Under the pieces are notes generated by a model that saw only the letters and a list, made by a program, of their open reading frames with translations, did no database searches and was not told where the DNA came from. From Omphiscola glabra (Eukaryota; Mollusca; Gastropoda; Lymnaeidae), in assembly GCA_964017045.1 (NCBI GenBank), contig OZ024794.1, positions 32,282,315-32,346,314 of the forward strand: DNA of 64,000 nucleotides, read 5' to 3'. The position numbers were made by a program, and so were the translations under genes. Position 1 is the stretch's first letter. Each line of letters opens with the position of its first letter. Below are positions 11,349 through 22,385 of this stretch, piece by piece.

Positions 11349-11990
11349 AACTAAACCATCGAGTTACACTTACCCGACATCGCCGTACATTGTTGTTGAA
11401 TAGATTCACCGTGGACCCATTTCGGTCTTTTCTCTATTCATTATGTGTTTTAATTTCTCCAACTGTGTAACGATTAACAGGAAGAAAACATACATTTTAT
11501 CCCGTGATAACTGATTTTGTTTTGGGCATTAGTATTCATTCTTGGTTGTGTCCAGGTATAAGCTCGGTTATCAACTCGGGCTTCAATTCTAGCATCTACT
11601 CGGGCATCCCTTGGGGGGGGGGGGCATCAATTTCGGCATCTACTCAAGCATCAACTCGACGATCAACTCTGGCTCAACTCGGACATCAACTCGAGCATCG
11701 ACTTGGGCTTTTATTCGCGGATCTACTCGAGGATCATCTCGGGCATCAGTTTGACCATCAACACCGTCATCATCGGGGCAATCAGCCATTGTTACGACGC
11801 TGCCGAGATTTCCCTTGCTCAGTTTTAATTTTTTTTTAAACGACCAACACTAAATTGTGAACTGTTCGAAACCAATAAAAAACCTGCTTATATATTTTCC
11901 AGTTGCTTGAACGCCTCAGGAAATAAAGATCTGCTCGATTCTAATCTTCGAAATTAGACAAGCGCTGGCCTGGTTGTACGGGGAATATAT
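11349..11990. other. Unit-1 flank between hAT-A and hAT-B
   Basis: Paralogous to about 58349-58895. Contains an imperfect array of CATC(T/A)ACTCGGGCATC-like words of about 15 bp at 11575-11760 (counterpart 58555-58700) and a G-run near 11613. The arrays give open frames in both units, but the frames are not conserved, so I do not call genes. Confidence 0.6.
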
Positions 11991-12212
11991 TAATATTAGG
12001 GGTCACAAACCGGGATCCCGAATTTCGAAAATACCGGAATACCGGACCATAATTCATGCTCGAAAATACCGGGATTGGATTTATTTTTAAAAAAAAGTTT
12101 TTCTTAGTTTCCACGTCGTAGTTAAAGCAATACATAGCAATAATTTTTGAGATGTGCAAATCCATCACACCACGTGTCTCAAGTTCAAAGAAAGCCGACC
12201 GATCTTTGTACT

Positions 12213-12364
12213 CAGAGGCGTAACTGGGTTTTTGGCGCCCTTGGATAATTTATTTTTTAAATAATAAAAATTAAAAAATTAGAGATTTAGCGGCGCCCTT
12301 TTGAACAGGCGCAGGCCGGCGCCCTTGGCAACTGCCCCAATGCCTAGCCGTTGTTATGCCTCTG
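12213..12364. mobile_element. GGCGCC-rich hAT-type MITE, nested in hAT-B (152 bp)
   Basis: Ends are CAGAGGCGTAACTGG and GTTATGCCTCTG. The flanking 8-mers TTTGTACT (12205-12212) and TGTGTACT (12365-12372) agree at 7 of 8 bases. The interior contains GGCGCCCTT and GCAGGCCGGCGCCCTTGG, also found in inverted orientation in the MITE at 37023-37185. Confidence 0.8.
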
Positions 12365-12859
12365 TGTGTACTCTCTTATTTGTCAAGAATCATGACGTAG
12401 TGATTAGTTTTGTTTTTTTCATCGCGCTTGTGTAGTTTGAAGTGGAGACGAGTCGCGACCTGAAGGTACAGGATTGGTAAGTAAATGTCTTCATATTAAT
12501 TGCCAAATAAGCAATATGTATAGTCGAATGCAGGTTGAATGTTGACTTACATTAAGAGTTTGTATGGCAATAATAACACGTTGCACTCAAATCACGGGGT
12601 CAACTTTTAATTTAAAAAATATTTTCTGATTGCTTGATTTCTTTTAATTATGCCATAAAACCTACTCATTAAAAGATATGGTAAATCCGTATTTTGATAA
12701 TCCAGTACCTTCAGTTTAAGACACAGAAAAATAATGCTTCTTCCATTTTGTGATAACAATATTAATAATTTACATTCAACTCATAATTGATTTATTTTCC
12801 CAGGTTGATAGAAAGAAATAGGGGACCCTGAAAAAAACCCACCAAAATTTGAAAAGCAT

Positions 12860-13438
12860 ATGAAACTATCGGAAACAAAGACATCAGTTTGGTATTATAC
12901 TTTGAAAGCTAAGGACAATCTCTCAGCTAACTGTATTAGATGTAACAAGATACTTAAAACATTGGGAGGAACATCTTTAGGCCTTCACACTTAATTAAAG
13001 TCTGCACATTACAGTGATTACTTGGAAGTATTTCTAAGGCCAGATTGCGAACAGATGCGAAAACATATCGTTGATATTCAAAAACTTGGTCATTCCTCGT
13101 TGGAAATATCTTTGAACAATGAAATTGAACATCTTGGATCTGAGCATGATGAACTTGAAGATACACTGCCGCTTAAGAGACAATTAGAAATTGAAATACA
13201 AACGAAACTTCAAGCTCAGGATAAAACTTCCAGACCAACGGATGGAGACATTGATACATTGGTCAAAATAGAAATGGTTTTATTTGAGAAAGGCGGTTCA
13301 AGAGGAAACATTGCGTATGAATAGTATGATAGCCTACGGTCTATTCCTCCGACCAGTGAATACTTTTGTAACCATTTGCGGCCAAAGTCAAGTGACCAAA
13401 CATCAGACACGTTGTCATTTTACGATCTCATTATTTAA
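12860..13438 (+). pseudogene. BED zinc-finger hAT transposase, broken
   Basis: A frame from 12860 reads MKLSETKTSVWYYTLKAKDN, then SANCIRCNKILKTLGGTSLG and LHT. This is a BED-type zinc finger (W and Y aromatic residues, C25-x2-C28, H43) cut by a stop at 12992-12994. About 270 bp later, MVLFEKGGSRGN, then after a stop YDSLRSIPPTS and FCNHLRPKSSDQTSDTLSF match a hAT C-terminal dimerisation domain. The usual E-S-E-R-A-F-S segment is deleted and most of the catalytic region is absent. Confidence 0.8.
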
Positions 13439-14064
13439 ATTTGACCAAAGATTAAAACAACACAAATTATTTTAATATTTGATTAATAAAACTATTTAAA
13501 TTAAAAAGTTAAGAATTTTTTTTTTTCATTTGATTAAAGTCTGAAGATATTTGTGTTATTGTTAAAAGCTTATAAAAAATCAAAATGTGAAATTTGTTCT
13601 GAATGTTTTTATTTCATTGATAAATCACCAACTCTAATCTCGAATCTCGACTAAAAATTCTCTTAATATCGAAAATATCGAAAATACCGGGATTCCGGTA
13701 TTCGTAAACTTCAATATCGAAAATACCGGTTTTGGCAAAAGGGACAGGTTTTGCGACCCCTAATTAATATTGGTCCAATTAAAAAAGAGTACAAGATGCT
13801 ACCCAAACAAAAAACAATAAATTGAAAAAAATTCTTAGGTATAAAAACAATTCGTTAATTTATTTTGGTTTTTAAAAAAAAATAAAAAATATTTATACCC
13901 TGAAGGTTTTACTTGATAGGCGTCAGATTCAAATATTAACAATATCACGGTGAAAAATTGACAACGCTGCAGTCAAAACTTCATCTTGTCACATCAAAAT
14001 ATTTTGTAATGTCGCAGTCAAAAAATATTATAGTCACTGTAATAAGATCATATTTGCGTGATCA

Positions 14065-14850
14065 AACCTTTATTGGTCGGTGTCAAAGTCTGGTGGACTC
14101 AAGACTTTATTGGTCGGTGTCAAAGTCTGGTGGACTCAAGACTTTATTGGTCGGTGTCAAAGTCTGGTGGACTCAAAACTTTTTTGGTCGGTGTCAAAGT
14201 CTGGTGGACTCAAACCTTTATTGGTCGGTGTCAAAGTCTGGTGGACTCAAGACTTTATTGGTCGGTGTCAAAGTCTGGTGGACTCAAGACTTTATTGGTC
14301 TGTGTCAAAGTCTGGTGGACTCAAGACTTTATTGGTCGTTGTCAAAGCCTGGTGGACTCAAGACTTTATTGGTTGGTGTCAAAGTCTGGTAGACTCAAGA
14401 CTTTATTGGTCGGTGTCAAAGTCTGGTGGACTCAACACTTTATTGGTCGGTGCCAAAGTCTGGTGGACTCAACACTTTATTGGTCGGTGTCAAAGTCTGG
14501 TGGACTCAAGACTTTATTGGTCGGTGTCAAAGTCTGGTGGACTCAAGACTTTATTGGTCGGTGTCAAAGTCTTGTGGACTCAAGACTTTATTGGTCGGTG
14601 TCAAAGTCTTGTGGACTCAAACCTTTATTGGTCGGTGTCAAAGTCTGGTGGACTCAAACCTTTATTGGTCGTTGTCAAAGTCTGGTGGACTCAAACCTTT
14701 ATTGGTCGGTGTCAAAGTCTGGTGGACTCAGTTGTCAAAGTCTGGTGGAGTCAAACCTTTATTTGTCGTTGTCAAAGTCTGGTGGACTCAAACCTTTATT
14801 TGTCGTTGTCAATGTCTGGTGGACTCAAACATTTATTGGTCGGTGTCAAA
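14065..14850. repeat. 37-bp minisatellite, unit 1 (~21 units)
   Basis: The unit contains TTGGTCGGTGTCAAAGTCTG followed by GTGGACTCAA and recurs every 37 bp (e.g. 14074, 14111). Since 37 is not a multiple of three and the plus-strand unit has no stop in any phase, all three plus frames stay open, giving apparent proteins of up to 284 codons. The unit 3 counterpart is at 59380-59985. I treat the open frames as artefacts. Confidence 0.95.
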
Positions 14851-16029
14851 GGTGTACAAAAATTAACGTCAGAATCATGAAAAGCAATTTTATTTGCGTC
14901 ATTCGCCGGTAAAAATTGCTTTTCATATCTCAAAAAACATCTTCGTCACAGTGACAATTCATCCGTTCAACAGCCACCTATAAATTTCAAACAATATAGG
15001 TCAATCGAAAATTAGAAGGAAAAAAATAATAATAAGTTATTGATATCATACAAGTTTAATGTTTCATTATATTCAAAAATTCTGGACCATATTGAAAATT
15101 CTAAGCTGTCAAAACTTTTGAATATATCATAAGATCAATTTTTCTTTCATTTAAACAGTAAATAGAAAATTTAAAACAAACTGTGACACCAGTGGTGGGA
15201 GGGGTGAGGAAGCGGATGCTTCCGATCTGAGTTTGTGACTGAGAGGCCTTGGGATATCTATCTCCATGTAACAAAATTAACATGGAGGAAAAATACAATT
15301 TATTTAATTAATTTTGGTGTCTGTAGGGAGAGAATTCACTTAAAAAGTGTACTGGGAATTGATCTCATGTTCTGACCTCACAGCCTCCCTGACGCCCGAC
15401 AAAATTTGAATTTAACAATTAATACTTCATTAAAAAATTATAGGATCACTACAATTTCAAATACTTTTTATAATGTTTTTTATAGTTTTTTATATAGATA
15501 ATTTGATTTGCTGAGAATAATTATTGAACTGTTATCGAAATTATAATCGTTTGAATTATCAATGAATATTTAACCACGATCTAACAATGTTTAACTGTAC
15601 ATTTTTTGGTCACCAATTGGACACCAATACCATGAATGGCTTGACCCACACACACACAATTTACCTAGTCCAAAGACTAGGGTGTGGGCTGGCCTCACCA
15701 CTCAAAGGATGGTGGTAGACGCCCCCAACCCCACCTTCCCAACAAAAAAAACCTACTAAATAATGGTTGAATGCAATATTCTAGTTTAAGGCGCTAGATT
15801 TGTTTGCATAGTTCCAAGTTGATGAATCTCAACCCAACAATCAAAAAACATTTTGTTGTCATAGTTCATAGATGATGAATCTCAACCCAACCACAACCCT
15901 ATTTTTGTTCACTTTCTTTGAAAATGAATAGGAGACTAACAACTGCCCAATATAACTCATAATAAACACCTATAAATTTGCTGATGAAATAGATCATGAT
16001 TGTGTGATTCCCATTGGTATTGCAAACAC
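14851..16029. other. Conserved unit flank without a gene
   Basis: Aligns with 59986-61369 in unit 3; its right part (from about 15660) also aligns with about 43360-43949 in unit 2. Shared words include ATATAGGTCAATCGAAAATTA and GATGAATCTCAACCC. No conserved open frame was seen. Confidence 0.6.
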
Positions 16030-16212
16030 CTGTGTAATTATGTAATGGGAAATTATGCAATGGGCAATTATCTAATGGGACATAATGTAATGGGAACTTA
16101 TGTAATGGGAAATTATGTAATGGGCAATAATGTAATGGACAATTATATAATGGACAATTATGTAATGGGCAATTATGTAATGGGCAATAATGTAATGCGC
16201 AATTATGTAATT
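16030..16212. repeat. 15-bp minisatellite, unit 1 (~12 units)
   Basis: The unit is close to TGTAATGGGCAATTA. The same array sits at the same position relative to the glycosyltransferase in unit 2 (43950-44030) and unit 3 (61370-61450), where only about 5-6 units are present. Confidence 0.9.
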
Positions 16213-17318
16213 TTACATTTTTTGCTTCGCTTAATGCAAACCGTGTAGTTCGTTAATTATGTGGAAGAGGAAGTTAACCTAATGGTTTAACTTGCCTTGA
16301 TGTATCGATACCGTCATTGGTTGGACTTGGCCTTCTTCTAAACATGACGGTCTTTTGTCTGCGGATTCGTGTCATTCATTGAGATGTTTCTGACGCAAAG
16401 TGCGTGGCGTGGTTTAATTATGAGAGCGCCCCCCGCTCAGGATAATCCGTAACAGGGTTAAAGAAGCCGTCACTACCATTACATAGTTTTCCCCATACGC
16501 CATAGATTGATTGCTTGGATACTTCTATAGCGCTGGTATCCATGCCACTTTAGCATGCTCACTGCGCTCTGGTGTCGTCAAATCTATTAAACAAAGATAA
16601 GGTTCAAACATGTTGCTATTTTGACTGAAATGACGCCTCTTTCCGATAAAACTTAAAAAGTGGGGCCCGGGGGGGGGGGGGGGGTATTCAGAGCATACCC
16701 ATTTATTGGAGAGGTCTGACATTAGTTGGTCCAATTTACACTTAATTTGACATTTCAAACCAAAAAAATAATAACACATTAGCCTGAGTGACTCCTTTGA
16801 CCTGGTTTGTATCTAATAGTACTTAACATATATTCTCATCTGACATTTCAAAACATAATACAAGGTAAAATTTTGTGGAGAAGGTATTTAAAAAAAATAT
16901 ATTTAAAAAAATTATTTACCAAATAATATATAGATTTGCAAGACAATATGTTTAGACACAAAATACTGAAATGACATCAAATATGCTTGATGAACGTCAA
17001 ACAATTATAAGGTGATGAATTGTATAAACACCCCACACGCGAACGTTTTGCCATACCTTTAAAAGAGTACATTGCTTTGCAGTGGATACAGCTCAGTCAT
17101 TAAATAAAAATGACGACATTGCATTTATAACATACTATGTACTCCCGTTTGACTGAAATTGCTCTATTATATATATAATGATTTTTCACAATTCAATTAA
17201 GGTATATGATCCATGACTAAAGTAACACACACACACACACAAACACACACAAAATATGATACAGTTTACGAAATCAGGTCTTCAGTATTTTTACGACATT
17301 AAAATATCTCTATTCTTA
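16213..17318. other. Region 3' of glycosyltransferase copy 1
   Basis: Homologous to 44031-45037 and 61451-62458. Contains a 16-G run near 16669-16684 and a short CA tract near 17225. This should include the 3' UTR of the minus-strand gene. No AATAAA stood out close to the stop codon. Confidence 0.5.
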
Positions 17319-18449
17319 TCACATGACCATCTTGTTCTCCACGCACCAAGAGCTGGCCTGCGTGTATATCCCTTTGATTAGGTTCCAGTAACTCCAGAAC
17401 AACTTGTCACTGACGAGGGACGCAAAGATCGGACACCTCGGCCCTTGAGTTCTGGTGCAGTTGAGCGCGTCCTGTTCCTTGAGCGTCATGTTACGGTTCA
17501 GCGCATAGTTGTAGTAAGTGACCCTGCCCACCACGCTGGGAAGCATCCCGAAGAGATACACGTCGTCTATCCAGAAAAACGGGGTGGTCATCGCGGCCTC
17601 AAACATTGGGCCCATCAAGTCGGTTGTCATGATGACCACGAAGCCGCTGCAGTAGTCGTACGGGAACGTGTTCCTTTTTGAGAAGACGGACGACTCGACA
17701 TTCTACTTGCCCTTCCGCAAGATGGGCATCCTGTTTTTGTGCCAGGGATTGCAGAAGATGGACCTCGGCTTGCCACTCATGTGGTTCAGGAAGGAGTACA
17801 ACAGTTTGTACATGTTGATCATGACGTCATCGTCGATCTTGAGCACGAACCTCGAGTTGGTGCAGAACTCACTCACCCAGCGGTATCCCATGACGCCCTT
17901 GAGCGATAAGTTGTGGTAGTCGTCGATGAAATCCCCCTTGACGGTATCGTTGTAGGTCGCATGCTCGAGCCACAGCATGCGCTCCAAGGTTCGGTTGACG
18001 GTCTTCCCCAGCAGGAAAGCCGTCCGGACCCGGAACGGGACGAATAGGTCCTCGTTGCCGAAGGTGTCCCGAATCCGTTGACGTCTGTCAATGTTACCCG
18101 GGGCCGTGTGAACGATGATGATGATGTCCAGAACTTTGACCCCGCGGCATCGGTCGGCCGCCACTATGATGTACCGCCCGATCCTCTTGGCGGGGAACAT
18201 GGCGTCGTTGGTGAGCCTGCTGTCGTTGAGCTCCAGTTTCATAGTGTCCAGCTTTTGCTTGACCACCGGGTTGACGGTCGTGTTCGGACCGTCGCCGCCC
18301 GGGTTTGTTAAATAGACGCACGTGTGTGGCGAGTTCGAGATCAGCACGTTATGGAGCGAGATGGACAACAAGCAGAGCAGGTTGATGACGATGACAATGA
18401 CGAGTAGTACACCGATTTTAAGTTTTCTCAAAGCTCTCGCGTTCACCAT
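17319..18449 (-). pseudogene. GT31 beta-1,3-galactosyltransferase-like, copy 1, nonsense mutation
   Basis: The same type II Golgi glycosyltransferase as the two intact copies. From the conserved start MVNARALRK the frame runs in register to ...VENKMVM, but codon 249, TGG (Trp) in both paralogues, is TAG at 17703-17705. The upstream part has the membrane anchor (~residues 11-32), the sugar-nucleotide motif RRQRIRDTFG and the metal-binding KIDDDVMIN. The downstream part keeps WIDDVYLFGMLPSVVGRVTY. A truncated product would lose the IDDVYLFG acidic motif and C-terminal domain. The rest is little decayed, so inactivation looks recent, unless the base is a sequence error. An upstream in-frame ATG at 18468-18470 lies before the likely splice site and is not conserved. 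Confidence 0.85.
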
Positions 18450-18466
18450 TTTCTGTGGAATACAAA
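18450..18466 (-). promoter_or_regulatory. Putative 3' splice site before copy 1 start codon
   Basis: Read on the minus strand, TTTTGTATTCCACAG lies immediately before AAAATGGTG. The pyrimidine-rich tract ending CAG is conserved in copy 3 (CTTTTTACTCCACAG), suggesting a 5'-UTR intron ending 3 bases before the ATG. The upstream exon was not located. Confidence 0.5.
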
Positions 18467-19084
18467 ACATTAGATCCGTAATGTAATAGTAACAAATGAT
18501 GCCAACTCTTCTCTGTTATATGTAACAACTCCACTTTGTTTCTCATTAGCATTCTTTTTATATCTTACATCACATGATCACTCACTCCAGCTCTCCAACC
18601 AATATTCACACCTTAAAGTTTAAACATTCAGGAAAAAAAGACCCACCACGTCTATTCATACCACATGATAGCAACACAGGACAATCAGGTCACAACGTTA
18701 ACTCAATACACACATCCCTAATCATCAGCTATACATACCATTACACATAATATGAGTTCCTTTCAATATTAAACAACTAAAATAAGTTGTGTTAAATCTA
18801 GTGGCTCCTTAGCTCAGTAAGTTAACGACCTTGCCTTCGTGTTCATAATGCAAATGTCTTTGTGGTATTTAGACCCAGTGCAACGTGGTTTTTTTTTGGG
18901 GGGTTAAATTCTAATTTGGATTCCAGTGCCTAAAAGATAAATGTCCCGTGATGTAGGAGGACGGTAGTTTTGTCTCTGTTTTGAGGACCTGCATTTAGGA
19001 CACCTGGAGAGCTTATAACGTGGAAAGGGGGCGGCAAAATTTTTATGTTTTGAAATGGCGGCACCTACCCTAGCCACGCCAATA
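18467..19084. other. Upstream flank of glycosyltransferase copy 1
   Basis: Holds the presumed intron or promoter region. From about 18790 it aligns with 46220-46530 and 63680-63890 (shared AAGTTAACGACC / AAGTTAAAGATT and TTCATAATGCAAA words). About 290 bp at 18490-18780 has no counterpart in copies 2 and 3. No TATA box or other promoter element identified. Confidence 0.45.
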
Positions 19085-19545
19085 CATGTATCTTATAACA
19101 CTGTGTGTATCCTATAACCCGATATGTTTGCTATTACAATTTATGTATGAAATAACACTATAAGTATCCAAAAACACTATATGTATCCATAACACGATAG
19201 GTATTCTTTAACACTATATGCATCCAGTACAACTATACGTATCCTATAACAATATATGTTTTATATAACATTATTTAAATCCTATGACACCATATGTATC
19301 CTATAACACTATATGTATCCTATAACGATATATGTATCGTATAACACTATATAAATCCTATAAAACTATATGAATCCTGTGACACTATATGAATCCTGTA
19401 ACACTATATGAATCCTGTGACACTATATGAATCCTGTAACACTATATGAATCCTGTAACACTATATGAGTCCTGTGACACTATATGAATCCTGTAACACT
19501 ATATGAATCCTGTGACACTATATGAGTCCCGGGTCACTACATGTA
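19085..19545. repeat. 19-bp minisatellite, unit 1 (~24 units)
   Basis: The unit is close to CCTATAACACTATATGTAT with period 19 (e.g. 19282, 19301, 19320). The right half is a homogenised variant ending GAATCCTGTGACACTATAT. Counterparts are at 46535-46905 (unit 2) and, clipped, from about 63885 (unit 3). Confidence 0.9.
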
Positions 19546-20920
19546 TCAAATAAAACAAAACTAAACGGTTGTTTTTAATCACTTTATTTTAGCCCTTAAA
19601 ATGTATGTCACCTTTCTTCTTTGAGCTTGTCTTTTTTTACTGTCCGTACATTTCCTGGTCACAGTTAGCCGAAAACGCTAAGCCCTTTAGGTAAAACTTA
19701 CGTGGGGATACTCTACTCCTTGAATTGCAGTATTCAGCTTCTATCATGACCAAAAAAACAATGTCTTCATTGCAGAAGACGACCCCCCCCCCCTAATGCC
19801 ACAGCTGGCAATCAACCCCGTCCACACCCCTACATTACCATTTAGGGCTGTATATTTTCTGTAATCTTTTGAATTTAAGTTTTTTAAGTCTTAATGGGTT
19901 TGAAGTGGTTCCCAACATGTGCGCTAACGAGCCCTAAGGACTCAAGGCTCGCTGTTTAGAGGTTCTCGACCACCCTAGAAAATAAAACAAATTAAAATTG
20001 ATTTAAATGCGTATGACAAACTGTAGGCTTAAGGAATTCCCTCATAGAAATTGATTCTAAAGATGGCTCCGCAAGTTCAAAAAGGTTGGGAACCACTGAT
20101 ATACCCACAATAAAAGGAGTTAGTTGGTGCGTAAGCATGCCCAAGAATAAAGACATGTTCAAGAGCATAAGAGAACGCTAACGACCCAATAATCAGTGAT
20201 GCGAGAAGAGTGATTGGAGCGGTGGCCTTGTGGGGAGGGGGCTAATTACAAATCAATGCTGTTTTCTAATGTTAAATTCTTTCACACATTCCCACACACA
20301 AACCAAAGAAAAAAACAGCATATATTTAAATCGAAGTGGCTATTCTTATCCGGGTACTAGAATTGAGCGGTTGAGTTTTAAAAAAAAACTATTAAAAATA
20401 TTATTGTTGGGTCTGTAAGACAAAATGAGGTATCAAATGAAAGATAATTGAATGGACTTTACGCCTGTAAACTTGCTTCTTCGGTTTAACTAAAATAAAC
20501 TACCACAAATGACATACGAATAGCATTAGTCAAAATTGACCCGGACACGCAAGCGCCGCCATTCGCACCCGGGTCTCATTAGACTCTGCTAATTTAAATT
20601 AAATGTCTGTTATATTGGCATCCAGGAAAGAATTTCGCCATTCCTACTAATACAGGTGTTCATGTGTAACGCATCAATGTGTTATTAAATAATAACTGAA
20701 TAAAAAAATATTAAATACATAATTTAAAAAAAACATCCATGTCAAGATTGATTTTTATTTGGACCTCGAGTTTGTATTCCGCCCCCGAACTGCTGTTTGA
20801 TAGATAATGCCGCCTCAAGGGCTGAAAAGTCTGGACACCCTTGCTCTATAGTATTAGAGAAGGCTTTGAAAATGTATAAATATTACAAAAGCAAGATGCA
20901 AAAGAAATGGAATTATATTA

Positions 20921-20972
<52 letters not shown>

Positions 20973-21519
20973 TGTGATCCCTCTTTTAATTGTGTAATTC
21001 CTCGTCTGATAATCACGTTCGGCGGTGTTTCCCAAAATGTGCTCCACACGAACTTTTCAGGAGATCCACACCCCCCCACCCCCCCCCCCCCCACCCCACC
21101 CCCCGTCAAAGAAAACAAAAATCCTAAACGTAATTAACTTGTCCAAAGGGGGCTCTCCAGCAAGATTGATTCTAAATAGGTCTCGGCAAATATAAAATGC
21201 TGAGAACCACTGGTGTAACGGCAACCATCTTTTTTTTTTCTTTTATATTAAATATCGGGACATTCAAACTCGTTTAGTCGCCACGGGTGTCTAAACATAG
21301 ACAATGATGTGTTTTTACAATTAGAACTCTTCTGTGTCTGACGCGTTCTCTTGAAATTTAAAAAAAAATCATCGGGATTGCCAGTTTGAATGAACTGTAC
21401 AATTTTCTTTGTTTTTATTTAAGTATGCCTAGATCTCAGATGTAATAAATCTTTTTGTTAAATTAATCATTTTGATATCTTAGTCTGAGACTGCACTGGC
21501 TAAAACTCACGAATAACTT

Positions 21520-21662
21520 GGAGAAATGTATCGGAGAAATGTCTTGGTGAAATGTCTTGGAGAAGTGTCTTAGTGATGTGTCTTGGTGATATGTCTTGGA
21601 GAAATGCCTTGGTGAAATGTCTTGGAGAATTGTCTTGGAGAAATGCCTTGGAGAAATGTCGA
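21520..21662. repeat. 13-bp minisatellite (~10 units)
   Basis: The unit is close to CTTGGAGAAATGT with alternation of GGAGAAAT, GGTGAAAT and GTGATGT variants. It lies just left of SPIN-like MITE 2. Confidence 0.85.
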
Positions 21663-21725
21663 GAAACCATACTAGTACAGTACTGGAATTAACATAAAAT
21701 AATAACAGGAATGGTCACCTTAGAA

Positions 21726-21921
21726 CAGCGGTTCTCAACCTGTGGGTCGCGACCCCTTTCGGGGTCGAATGATCCTTTCCCATGGGTCGCCTAAGACCAT
21801 TGGAAAACACATATACTAACAGCTATGAAGTAGCAACGAAAATAATTTGGTTATAGGGGATCGCCACAGCATGAGGGATTCTATTAAAGGGTTGCGGCAT
21901 TAGGAAGGTTGAGAACCACTG
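21726..21921. mobile_element. SPIN-like non-autonomous hAT element 2 (196 bp)
   Basis: Termini CAGCGGTTCTCAACC and GGTTGAGAACCACTG, with the exact 8-bp duplication CCTTAGAA at 21718-21725 and 21922-21929. Same internal words as copy 1 (GGGTCGCCTAAGACCATTGG, CTATGAAGTAGCAACGAAAA) in the same orientation. Confidence 0.92.
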
Positions 21922-22385
21922 CCTTAGAATAATGTCAATGGCGAACCCTACGAATACGTTTACCTTGTGGATCTGTACATATGCAATTTGGTGAACATTA
22001 ACTAAAATTAATTGCATATCCACTTTACAATGAATGCGTTGCATTACATACGAGACAACTTCCTTATCTGATACTGTCTCTGCTCCAAAGCACAGAGTGT
22101 ATTGAAATCCATGATTGTATTGATTTTCCTGGCTTCGGAGATATCCGGTTAACAAAACTGAATTATTTCAGAAAAGGTTCCAAAACATTTGTGTTTTTGT
22201 GATGGCAGGAAGTGCATTTGATGTGAATAATAGTAAACCGAGTTGTCGAGTCGAAGCGATTCATTGAAGGAATGAGGAAATTGTGTTGTAAGTTTAGTAT
22301 TATTACGCATTGTTTTAAATTAGCGGTTGACATTTCTTTTGTATTTTTTTTTTGGGGGGGGGGGGATCTTCTGGACGCTTATCGT

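Larger units (their letters stand above)
11997..13762 (+). mobile_element. hAT-B: BED-finger hAT transposon remnant (1766 bp)
   Basis: Termini TAGGGGTCACAAACC and GGTTTTGCGACCCCTA are inverted repeats. The exact 8-bp duplication ATTAATAT lies at 11989-11996 and 13763-13770. Subterminal AAAATACCGG words occur at both ends. The paralogous site in unit 3 (about 58898-58907) lacks the element. A smaller MITE (12213-12364) is nested inside, so that insertion is younger than hAT-B. Confidence 0.93.

Noticed and set aside
18799..18860. tRNA-like TAGCTCAGTAAGTTAACGAC word upstream of copy 1
   Set aside because: Only an A-box-like segment; there is no B-box at the right distance and no cloverleaf.
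19898..20097. Possible complete hAT MITE (AGTGGTTCCCAAC ... GTTGGGAACCACTG)
   Set aside because: Ends look inverted, but no target duplication was found and unit 2 keeps only the left part. I note it only as hAT-like sequence.
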